Source of the DNA: an uncultured Pseudomonadota bacterium
Lineage (GTDB): Bacteria > Pseudomonadota > Gammaproteobacteria > Burkholderiales > Rhodocyclaceae
Assembly: GCA_903939665.1 (NCBI GenBank)
Contig: CAJAHZ010000012.1
Span: 1 to 23,547, forward strand
Length of the DNA: 23,547 nucleotides
Direction: 5' to 3'
This document shows positions 8,339-15,767 of this stretch, in pieces. The stretch's first letter is position 1. The number at the start of each line of letters is the position of its first letter. Both the position numbers and the translations under genes were made by a program. Under the pieces are notes generated by a model. That model saw only the letters and a program-made list of their open reading frames with translations. It did not search any database and was not told where the DNA came from.

Positions 8339-10797
8339 CGCGCACTTTCCCTGGCGAGCGGCATCTCGACATGGAAGCAACTGCCCATGCCCTCGCCTGC
8401 CGATGCCACCCGAATGCTGCCGCCATTGTGTACAGCGATCTTGCGGCACAGTGCCAGACCAATGCCGGTACCCTCATAGGCGGTGCGTGGCTGCAGGCGC
8501 TGAAACACCTGAAACAGCCGACCGGCTTGATCCGCCGGGATGCCGATGCCGTTGTCGGCAACGCTCACCTGCCATCGCTTATCGACGACACGGCTCGATA
8601 CCGTGACCTCCGGGAGCCGCCCGGCAACGCGAAACTTCAGCGCGTTGCCCATCAGGTTTTGCAGCAGGCGGACCATTTCATCGGGGCAGGCCAGAATGCG
8701 CGGCCAGTCGCCTTCAATGTGGATATCTCCCCGCGCCTCATCAATCGCCGGCTGCAGAAAGTGCAGCGCTTCGTCGAGCGCGACGCGGCTGTCGATCCAG
8801 GCCAGCGGCTGACTCATGCGACCGATGCGCGAGTAGTCGAGCAGGCCAAGCAACATCTGATCGAGCCGCTTTGCACCGTCGATGGCGAAATTGAAGTAGC
8901 CGCGCCTTTCGTCATCGAGCTGCTCGGCCAGGCTTGTCTCGAGCAGTTGCAGATAACTCGAAATCATCCGCAATGGCTGGCGCATGTCGTGCGAAATCGC
9001 ATAGCTGAACTGTTCAAGCTCGCTGTTGGAACGCAGCAGTTCTGTCTCGGCACACTTTCGTACGGAGATGTCGGCAATGAAGGCCGTGAAATGGACGATG
9101 CCGGCGCTCTGATGTTGCATGATGGACAGTTCGACGGGGAACTCTTCGCCGTTTTTACGCAGCGCGCTAATCTCGACACGCCGATTCATTACCCGCTGTT
9201 CGCCGGTCGCCAGAAAGCGGGCCAGGCCGTGCCGGTGTGCGTCGCGATGCTGCGGCGGTATGATCGTCGCATCAAGCGCCATGCCCAGCGCTTCGTTTTT
9301 GCTCCAGCCGAAGACGGTTTGCGCACGGGGGTTCCAGTCGGTGATCCGCCCCTCGCAATCCATGCCGATCACCGCATCAAGCGCCGTATCGAGGATGGCA
9401 CGCAGGTGGGCCTGGCGATTGAGCGTGTCGGCTTCCGCCAGCTTGCGCTGGGTGATATCCACGCCAGTGACGGCGATTAGCGATTCCTCCCCGGCATTGA
9501 CCGGGATGGCATGGAACAGGACAGTCATCGCGCCGCCAGCGGCCATCGGATGATCCGCCTCGATGCTGCCGGCCTGCCCCGCTGCGGCCCGGCGCAGGAG
9601 TTGTTCCAGCGCATTTTTGTCTTCGGCGCTCGTCCACCAGGGCGTGTCGGGAAAATAGCAGCCCAGCACTTCCTCTTTCTGACGACCGATGACTGCCAGC
9701 GCGCGTTCATTGACCTCAAGCAGATGCCCCGTGCTGTCCAGAACGCCGGCCAGAAAATTGGATTGCTCGAAGAGCGCGCCAAACAGCGCTCTGCGATGCA
9801 CCAGTCGCCGGTGGGTGGCCAAAGCACGGGCATTGGCCCGCGCCGCACGAACAAAAGCAAAGCCCAGTGCCAGCGTGAATAGCGCTGTCAGCACGCCGGC
9901 AATGAGGGCCTGTTTGTGCCAGGCGGCAAGGTAATAAGGCCGCGCCTGCGCCACCTGAAGATAAAACGGATAATGATCAAGCTTGCGGAAACTGGCGATA
10001 CGCTCGACCCCGTCGGTATCCGAGGTGTAGGCCAGTGTGCCGGTCAATTCGCCTGCCTCGATGCGCTGGCGGACCGGATTACTCTCAGGCAGCGGATGCT
10101 TGAAGTCGCTGGCCAAACTCGGCGGCTGGCGTAACGCCAGAGTGAAGCTGTCGCTGCGACGCAGGACACTGGCGCCCTGCGCGCCAACGTCGATCCCGGA
10201 AAGCAGTTTGGCGAAAGCTTCCAGGTCAAGCAATGCGGTGGTGACCCCGAGAAACGCCCCCGCTTTGTCTCTGACCCCGCGGGCAATGACAATCGACAGA
10301 CGACCGGTGGTGCGCGCAATCAGCGCGTCGGAAAAAACCAGTGCGTTGCCCGGCGTGTCGCGCAGGCGGGTAAAGTAAGGCCGGTCGGCCACATTGCTGC
10401 GACTGGCGCGGCGATCCGACGAGTAAAGCATGTCGCCATCGGCATCGAAATAGTAAGCTCCCGACACATCCGGGAAATTCAGCAGCATTCTCGCCATGTT
10501 GTCGCCAACGTGCTTCTGTACCGTGCCAAGGGGCGACTTCTGCATCATCGACGGCGTCGACTCGTTCGCCAACTCGTTCAGCACGGCATCGGCGCGCGCC
10601 AGGCTTCCTGTCAGGCGGGATTCAATCGCCAGCACCAGATTGCGGGTGCTGAGTTCAGCCGCCTGTACCGCCTGCTGGTAACTCGCCCACAAAAAATAGC
10701 CCAGCATCGCCAGCAGGCAGGCCAAACTAACAGCGAGCAAGCCAAAATAGGCTTGGTTTGAACGGCCGGAATGCGCAGTAGCGAGCTTGTTGACCAT
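8335..10797 (-). CDS. CACHE-PAS-PAS sensor histidine kinase, first gene of the kinase operon
   Basis: This is an 820-residue membrane kinase. TM1 is at about 16-38. A periplasmic CACHE-type domain contains GAYYFDADGDMLYSSDRR and RPYFTRLRDTPG. TM2 is at about 292-315. PAS domains lie at about 330-445 (FLAGVLDSTGHLLEVNERAL) and 460-585 (AVIGMDCEGRITDWNPRA). HisKA has H603 in YAISHDMRQPLRM; HATPase has NLMGNALKF, DNGIGIP and GTGIGLALC. No HAMP is visible. The ATG at 10797 is taken as start. A TTG three codons upstream is also open, and neither has a clear ribosome site. The predicted promoter places the transcript start next to this ATG, so leaderless translation is possible. Three downstream genes are joined to it by overlaps or short gaps. 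The signal is unknown. Confidence 0.92.
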   Translation of the reverse strand: MVNKLATAHSGRSNQAYFGLLAVSLACLLAMLGYFLWASYQQAVQAAELSTRNLVLAIESRLTGSLARADAVLNELANESTPSMMQKSPLGTVQKHVGDNMARMLLNFPDVSGAYYFDADGDMLYSSDRRASRSNVADRPYFTRLRDTPGNALVFSDALIARTTGRLSIVIARGVRDKAGAFLGVTTALLDLEAFAKLLSGIDVGAQGASVLRRSDSFTLALRQPPSLASDFKHPLPESNPVRQRIEAGELTGTLAYTSDTDGVERIASFRKLDHYPFYLQVAQARPYYLAAWHKQALIAGVLTALFTLALGFAFVRAARANARALATHRRLVHRRALFGALFEQSNFLAGVLDSTGHLLEVNERALAVIGRQKEEVLGCYFPDTPWWTSAEDKNALEQLLRRAAAGQAGSIEADHPMAAGGAMTVLFHAIPVNAGEESLIAVTGVDITQRKLAEADTLNRQAHLRAILDTALDAVIGMDCEGRITDWNPRAQTVFGWSKNEALGMALDATIIPPQHRDAHRHGLARFLATGEQRVMNRRVEISALRKNGEEFPVELSIMQHQSAGIVHFTAFIADISVRKCAETELLRSNSELEQFSYAISHDMRQPLRMISSYLQLLETSLAEQLDDERRGYFNFAIDGAKRLDQMLLGLLDYSRIGRMSQPLAWIDSRVALDEALHFLQPAIDEARGDIHIEGDWPRILACPDEMVRLLQNLMGNALKFRVAGRLPEVTVSSRVVDKRWQVSVADNGIGIPADQAGRLFQVFQRLQPRTAYEGTGIGLALCRKIAVHNGGSIRVASAGEGMGSCFHVEMPLARESAR

Positions 10798-10871
10798 GAA
10801 AACCAATGTACGCTGATACCTGCATCAGGGTAATCGCCTACTCTTGGTAAATCCATACCTCGATTGAAGGA
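10798..10871 (-). promoter_or_regulatory. Promoter A of the kinase operon with NarL/FixJ-like operator
   Basis: On the minus strand the order is: degenerate 7-2-7 dyad at 10871-10856 (one good arm, CGAGGTA), TACCAAG heptamer from 10849, TTACCC -35 (10833-10828), 17-bp spacer, TACATT -10 (10810-10805). A second 7-2-7 dyad, TACCCTG-AT-GCAGGTA, overlaps the -35. All spacings equal those of the promoters at 13059-13132 and 17267-17342. The expected transcript start (about 10798) touches the ATG at 10797. The alignment is seen in the sequence; promoter activity is inferred. Confidence 0.6.
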
Positions 10872-10944
10872 TATTTTCCTGCGAAAGATCAGCGCGCACC
10901 CACCCACTTCGCCGGCTAACGCCAGCTTGGGTAGCCCGCTTGTG

Positions 10945-13002
10945 TCAAACGGTGATGGTGAACCGGGAAACGCGCAGCGTCAGGTTATTGGCCAGTTGCT
11001 TGAGTTGCTCGGCGTAGCTGGCCGAACTTTCGGCCATGCGCTTGTTTTCTTCGGACATGATGGCGATTTTTTCAACGTTGATCGAGATGTCTGCCGACGC
11101 GATGGTTTGCTCCGCCAGCGCGGCGGAAATTCCGGCAACGGCTTCGGCAACCCTGTCGGTGCTGTTGCGTATATCGGCAATGCTGTTGCCGGCCCGCGCA
11201 GCAAAGGTGACGCCTTCCTCGACCTGCGCAACGCCGTTCTCCATGTTGCTCACGGCCTGCGTACTGCCGGTCTGGATGCTGCCGATCATGCTCTCGATTT
11301 TTCGCGTGGAGAGGGCGGTGCGTTCTGCCAGTTTGCGCACCTCGTCTGCGACCACGGAAAAACCCCGCCCCGACTCGCCGGCCCGGGCTGCTTCGATCGC
11401 GGCATTCAGGGCCAGCAGATTGGTCTGCTCGGCAATCTCCTTGATCACATTGACGATCGCGGAAATTTCCTGGGACTCCTGCCCCAGTTGAGCCACCGAG
11501 CCCGACGCGCCGCGCACCGTGTTGGCGATTCGGGTCATGCTGCCCACCGCTTGCTCAATCACTGCCGCGCCCTGGCTCGAAGTCCTGCCCGACGCATCGG
11601 AAATCCGCTCTGCCGCCTGCGCATTTTCGGCCACATGGCCGATGCTCGCGTTCATCTCCTCAATGCCGGCAGCCATGGTCGCAGCGGCATCGCTCTGCAG
11701 GCCCGACTGGATGGCGACCCGGCTGGAGGTGTCGGAAAGGTGATCCGCACACTCCACCAGTTGCCGCGCAGCACTCTGGATGTCGGCAATGGCATCGGTC
11801 ATGCTGGCGGCCATGACTTGAGTGGCCGTCAGCAGTCGCCCGGTTTCATCTTCGCCATGCGGCGGAAGTTGTATCACCAGGTTGCCCCCGGCAATAAGCT
11901 GCATGGCGGTTACGGCCTCAGCGAGGGGGCGGCTGACCCAGCGCCGGGTGCTCAGAAACACCACCCCCATCAGGAGCAAGGCGAGGCAGCCGGCGCCGAG
12001 AATCAGGCGATTGCGAACGGTCGCGGCCTCTTCCGCCAGTTCGTCACGGTAGGTGCTGGAGGCCAGCACCCAGTTCCACTGAGGAAAATGGGCGAACACG
12101 GCGACCTTCTCCCGAGGCGCGACCTCACCCCGGGCAGTGTTGGCAAACTGGTAGTAGAGGGTACCGGTTTTTTTCTCGACCATTTCGCTGACAAAAGCCA
12201 CGCCGTTGGCATCTTTCGCGTCAAGCAGGTTGGTGCCTTCCTTGGTCGGGTGGATCATCAACCGGCCCTTGTCTTTGCCATTGTCCGCATCCAGCGCAAA
12301 GATATATCCCGTGCGACCGAATTTGACACTGCGGATGCGCTCTTTTAAGACCGTGAGTTCCGCGGTGAACTCCAGACCAATAAAGAGCACGGCGACGACG
12401 CGACCGGATTTGTCCATCTGCGGAAGGTAGCGGGTCATGTAATCCAGGCCGAAAAGCCGGGCCTTGCCGGTAAACGCTTGCCCCTTGATCAACAAGGCGT
12501 AGGCCGGATGCGTCGAGTCCAGCAGCGTACCCACCGCCCGCTCGCCGTTTTCCTTTTTCACCGAGGTAGCCACCCGGACAAAACTGTCCCCTTTGCGCAC
12601 GAAAATAGTGGCTACGGCCTGGGTGGTGGCGGTGAAGCTATCGACCCCCTCGAAATGCCGATTCAGTATCGTGTTGCCGGACTTGAGCTGCGGCGTGGCG
12701 ACGCCGCCAACATCGATGAGCGTTGCCTCATCCACGCCGAATCCGGCCGGATAGCCGGCAAGCAGCATCTTGCCGAGCCGCTCCGCGTTTTTCTCCATGG
12801 CGTCGTTATAAGCGGCCAGCATATCCAGCGCTTGCTGATTGGCCTGACGAATATTGGTGAGGCTTTTCTCCTCAAGCACCTGGCCAAGCCACAGGGTAAG
12901 AGAGCTGATCGTGATGACAAACAACAAGACCAGGGCCAGCGCCTGAACAGCGTTGAGCTTGGCAGCAATCGGCCAGTTGCGAAATGAGCGGGAGGCGGAC
13001 AT
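10945..13002 (-). CDS. Methyl-accepting chemotaxis protein, Cache_3-Cache_2 type sensor
   Basis: This is a 685-residue chemoreceptor. TM1 is at about 16-39. A large periplasmic sensor (about 45-325) has the segments GTLLDSTHPAYALLIKG, LFGLDYMTRYLPQMDKSG and AVLFIGLEF, typical of the fused Cache_3-Cache_2 domain. TM2 is at about 334-354, followed by a HAMP region. A cytoplasmic signalling domain extends to the end with the hairpin tip EIAEQTNLLALNAAIEAARAG and SVVADEVRKLAERT. This tip couples to CheW/CheA. There is no C-terminal CheR/CheB-tethering pentapeptide (it ends RVSRFTITV). ATG at 13002 has GGAAA just upstream. The open frame to 13089 would run into the promoter region and is rejected. 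It is probably a single-gene transcript from the promoter at 13059-13132, and no chemotaxis core gene lies nearby, so it must feed a CheA elsewhere. Confidence 0.95.
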   Translation of the reverse strand: MSASRSFRNWPIAAKLNAVQALALVLLFVITISSLTLWLGQVLEEKSLTNIRQANQQALDMLAAYNDAMEKNAERLGKMLLAGYPAGFGVDEATLIDVGGVATPQLKSGNTILNRHFEGVDSFTATTQAVATIFVRKGDSFVRVATSVKKENGERAVGTLLDSTHPAYALLIKGQAFTGKARLFGLDYMTRYLPQMDKSGRVVAVLFIGLEFTAELTVLKERIRSVKFGRTGYIFALDADNGKDKGRLMIHPTKEGTNLLDAKDANGVAFVSEMVEKKTGTLYYQFANTARGEVAPREKVAVFAHFPQWNWVLASSTYRDELAEEAATVRNRLILGAGCLALLLMGVVFLSTRRWVSRPLAEAVTAMQLIAGGNLVIQLPPHGEDETGRLLTATQVMAASMTDAIADIQSAARQLVECADHLSDTSSRVAIQSGLQSDAAATMAAGIEEMNASIGHVAENAQAAERISDASGRTSSQGAAVIEQAVGSMTRIANTVRGASGSVAQLGQESQEISAIVNVIKEIAEQTNLLALNAAIEAARAGESGRGFSVVADEVRKLAERTALSTRKIESMIGSIQTGSTQAVSNMENGVAQVEEGVTFAARAGNSIADIRNSTDRVAEAVAGISAALAEQTIASADISINVEKIAIMSEENKRMAESSASYAEQLKQLANNLTLRVSRFTITV

Positions 13003-13058
13003 GGATTTCCAGTAGGGGTTGTGCAAGAGGGGCGCGCAACATGACGTTCGCAAACACC

Positions 13059-13132
13059 CGCCGGCACTGTACGCCGTTACGCAGAGCAAAGGAATCCAGC
13101 GCCAATGGTATTTACCTACCTACATCGAGGTA
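13059..13132 (-). promoter_or_regulatory. Promoter B of the chemoreceptor gene with NarL/FixJ-like operator
   Basis: On the minus strand: dyad TACCTCG-AT-GTAGGTA (13132-13117), heptamer TACCATT starting at 13110, TTCCTT at the -35 position (13094-13089), 17-bp spacer, TACAGT -10 (13071-13066), and predicted start near 13059. This leaves a leader of about 56 nt before ATG 13002. The dyad centre lies 53.5 bp from the first -10 base, exactly as in the other two sites. The poor -35 suggests dependence on an activator. Confidence 0.6.
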
Positions 13133-13144
13133 CGCCCCCACGGT

Positions 13145-13213
13145 AAAAAGCGACCGAGGGACCTTGCCGGTGCGCCGGCGCTCCACAAAAACCGGCGCGC
13201 ATTCCCTGGTCGC
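13145..13213 (-). terminator. Rho-independent terminator after the GGDEF-EAL-CZB gene
   Basis: On the minus strand, 11 nt after the stop at 13224, an arm GCGACC-AGGGA (13213-13203) pairs with TCCCTCGGTCGC (13161-13150), 11 base pairs with one bulged G, followed directly by TTTTT (13149-13145). The enclosed loop holds a second hairpin, GCGCCGG paired with CCGGCGC. It should end the HDOD/c-di-GMP transcript just before promoter B, isolating the chemoreceptor gene. The structure is read by eye; no folding energy was computed. Confidence 0.65.
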
Positions 13214-13223
13214 GACAAAGCAT

Positions 13224-15767
13224 TCAATCAGCAGCCATCGGCGCCATCGGCGCCATCGTTATCGCGATAAGAAGCGCATGCAGACCGCCGACCAATTCGT
13301 CACTGGCCGCTTCAAGTTCCGGGATGCGCGATTGGGCTTCGTTACGCTGCCCCTGTCCGTGCAGCGCAACCAGTTCGCGACCGACGGCGTGCAACTTTTC
13401 GTGCAATGGCTCGATCTGCGTGAATCGTGGCATGTGGCTGAAACGTTGCGCCCCGTCGCTTTCATACCATTGCCCGAATCGACAAAGCGTGGTCGCCTGC
13501 GGCGGCGGCTTCCTCTCCTCGCTCGCGGTTGCCAGAAGAAAAAACTTTAGATCATCCAGCCAGCGCCGCTGATCCTGCTCGGCCATGATCAAGCCCATAT
13601 CTTCAGGCGCGCAGGCCATGCTCGCCGACATGACCCAGGCATCGTCCGGCCGCCACTCGGCGACCCAGCGCGGAAAGTCCTCTGCCGGCATCGGTCGGGC
13701 AATGCCATAGCCCTGCGCCAGATCGCAGCCCATCTGCAATAGCATGACGCCGTGTTCGACGGTTTCGACACCTTCAGCGATCACGCGGCGGCGAAACGTC
13801 TTGGTCAGGCCGATGATGCCCTGCACGATGGCCAGGTCATCGCCGTCGTTCAGCATGTCGCGGATGAAGCTCTGGTCGATCTTGAGCGTGCCCGCCGGCA
13901 GGCGCTTGAAATAGGTGAGCGAGGAATAACCCGTGCCAAAGTCGTCCAGCGCAAAATCCACCCCGAGCGCCTGGCATTCGGCCATCAGCGAAGTAATGTG
14001 GCTGATATCCTCGAGCGCTGCGGTTTCCAGCAATTCGATCTCAAGGCAATGGCTCGGCAGCCCGGGGTAAGGGGCGAGGAAGGCTTTCAGGCGGAAAACG
14101 AAGTCGTCCCGGGCCAGATGGTAGGCCGAGATATTGACGCTGACGACCACCTCGAGCCCGGCATCGCGCCACGCACTGATCTGGCGCAGCGCTTCCTGAA
14201 TGACCCATTCGCCCAGCGCGACATCGGCCGGACCGTTCTCGATCACACCGAGAAACTGCGCCGGCATGAGCAGGCCGCTCTCGGGATGTTGCCAGCGGAT
14301 CAGTGCCTCGGCGCCGATCACGCGGCCGCGCCGCATGTCGACTTTCGGTTGGTAATGTAGGCACAACTGGCCGGCTGCCAGGGCGACGGCGAACTGTGCC
14401 AGTCCTTCGCGCCGCGCGCGCAGCCCCTGATCGTGCGAGGTGTCGAACAGATGATAGCGATTGCGTCCGGCTTCCTTGGCGGCATAAAGCGCCTGATCGG
14501 CGTGCCGCAGCAGGGTGTCGACGTCGGCGTCATCATCGGGAAACAGGGCGACGCCAACGCTGGCCGAGATGTAGACGGCTACCCCGTCAAGCACCGTCGG
14601 CTCGGCGATCGAACGCAGCAGCCGGGAGAGGACGAGATCACACTCGGTCGTTGATTCCAGGTCGCCCAACAGCAGCACGAATTCGTCGCCGCCGATGCGC
14701 GCCACGCTGTCGCCGCCCCGCAACGATTGCGCTAGGCGTTGAGCAACTTGAATGAGCAGACGATCGCCGAACTGATGGCCATACTGATCGTTGATCGGTT
14801 TGAAGCCATCGAGATCCAGATAACAGACGGCCAGCAGACGACCGTTGCGGCGTGTCTGCAACATGGCAACGCCCAACCGGTCGGCCAGCAGGACCCTGTT
14901 AGGCAGTTGGGTCAGTGCGTCGTAATGCGCCAGATGCTCAAGGCGAGCCTCGTGGGCTTTCAGATCGGAGATGTCGGTGAACACCGCGAGATAGTGATCC
15001 GCCGATGAGTCAACGCCTTTCAGGATGCTGATCGACAGCAGTTCCGGATAAACTTCGCCGTTTTTTCGACGGTTCCATATTTCGCCGTGCCAATGCCCAT
15101 CGCGCTTGATCGTCGCCCACATGCTCGAATAGAAGACGGCATCGTGACGCCCCGAACTGATGATGCTCGGATTCTGGCCGACGGCCTCTTCGCGCGTATA
15201 GCCGGTGATTTCACAAAAACGCGGATTGACGTCGACGATGGCGCCGTCAATATGGGTCAGCATGATGCCTTCGCGGGCATTGTCAAAAACACCGGCCAGC
15301 AGTTTGAGACGATTTTCGGCCACCCGTCGGGCCGTCACGTCGAGCAGCATCGAGCAGGTACAGCGCTGCCCATCGTATTGAATTGCCGTGCCGCTGGTTT
15401 CGATATCGACGGCGCCCCCCTCGAACGTCAGCATCCTTATTCCTGCCGACTCGATCTGGCCGCCATTCGTCCGCATGCGTTCAATGCGACTGCCTACCAG
15501 CGCACGGGAATCCGGATGCACAAAATCGAGCGTCGGGTGGCCGACAACATCGTTGATCTGTGCTGCGCCCAGCAGGGCAAGCAATTTTCTGTTGACGTAA
15601 AGGATGATTCCGTCCCGCTGTATGAGCATCGCCACCGGCGAATCCTCAGTTATTGAACGAAAGCAATCTTCACTTTCCTTCAATCCGGACGGCAGCGGGT
15701 TTCGCGCAGCGGCCTGCCGCTTTGCCCCAATTTCAGCAGGCGCAAGCGGGATCATTCCGGAAGGCAT
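13224..15767 (-). CDS. PAS-PAS-GGDEF-EAL-CZB cyclic-di-GMP enzyme
   Basis: This is an 847-residue cytoplasmic protein that could make and degrade cyclic-di-GMP. PAS domains lie at about 28-150 and 155-275 (GVFDNAREGIMLTHIDGAIV). GGDEF is at 359-363 with inhibitory-site RGGD five residues before it. EAL is at 487-489 in GAEALIRWQHP, with LDDFGTGYSSL and VIAEGVETVE, so both catalytic motifs are intact. The C-terminal 110 residues form a CZB zinc-binding-type domain: C762 in CRFGQWY and H789/H793 in LHEKLH, but Q733 where the first zinc ligand His (HxxW) is expected. The tail repeats MAPMAPMAAD. Two starts compete: ATG 15767 with AGG 6 nt upstream (chosen), or ATG 15755, which forms the ATGA overlap seen elsewhere in this cluster. 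It overlaps and probably is coexpressed with the HDOD-REC gene. A terminator follows 11 nt after the stop. Confidence 0.95.
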   Translation of the reverse strand: MPSGMIPLAPAEIGAKRQAAARNPLPSGLKESEDCFRSITEDSPVAMLIQRDGIILYVNRKLLALLGAAQINDVVGHPTLDFVHPDSRALVGSRIERMRTNGGQIESAGIRMLTFEGGAVDIETSGTAIQYDGQRCTCSMLLDVTARRVAENRLKLLAGVFDNAREGIMLTHIDGAIVDVNPRFCEITGYTREEAVGQNPSIISSGRHDAVFYSSMWATIKRDGHWHGEIWNRRKNGEVYPELLSISILKGVDSSADHYLAVFTDISDLKAHEARLEHLAHYDALTQLPNRVLLADRLGVAMLQTRRNGRLLAVCYLDLDGFKPINDQYGHQFGDRLLIQVAQRLAQSLRGGDSVARIGGDEFVLLLGDLESTTECDLVLSRLLRSIAEPTVLDGVAVYISASVGVALFPDDDADVDTLLRHADQALYAAKEAGRNRYHLFDTSHDQGLRARREGLAQFAVALAAGQLCLHYQPKVDMRRGRVIGAEALIRWQHPESGLLMPAQFLGVIENGPADVALGEWVIQEALRQISAWRDAGLEVVVSVNISAYHLARDDFVFRLKAFLAPYPGLPSHCLEIELLETAALEDISHITSLMAECQALGVDFALDDFGTGYSSLTYFKRLPAGTLKIDQSFIRDMLNDGDDLAIVQGIIGLTKTFRRRVIAEGVETVEHGVMLLQMGCDLAQGYGIARPMPAEDFPRWVAEWRPDDAWVMSASMACAPEDMGLIMAEQDQRRWLDDLKFFLLATASEERKPPPQATTLCRFGQWYESDGAQRFSHMPRFTQIEPLHEKLHAVGRELVALHGQGQRNEAQSRIPELEAASDELVGGLHALLIAITMAPMAPMAAD
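13231..13257 (-). repeat. Tandem 9-bp repeat at the end of the GGDEF-EAL-CZB gene
   Basis: Two exact GATGGCGCC units and one variant, GATGGCTGC, sit in frame and encode the terminal MAPMAPMAA. Slippage-prone but in units of three, so it would change tail length without a frameshift. Confidence 0.6.

Larger units (their letters stand above)
3654..9060 (-). repeat. Three paralogous kinase-transmitter segments in direct orientation
   Basis: The last 700 or so bases of the genes at 3654, 5879 and 8335 (about 3654-4350, 5879-6590 and 8335-9060) encode near-identical HisKA-HATPase halves, from SNSELEQFSY through HDMRQPLRMISSYL to GTGIGL. DNA similarity is visible by eye, for example the shared run ATCAGGTTTTGCAGCAG in all three. 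The segments alternate with divergent sensor regions, which indicates tandem duplication with the sensor part replaced or rapidly diverged. Confidence 0.85.

Noticed and set aside
10911..10926. GC-rich hairpin after the chemoreceptor gene as a terminator
   Set aside because: The stem is only 6 bp with a wobble pair and no T-run follows on the minus strand.
13003..13089. Longer N-terminus of the chemoreceptor
   Set aside because: It would place coding sequence over the -10 of the conserved promoter and ahead of a normal first membrane segment.
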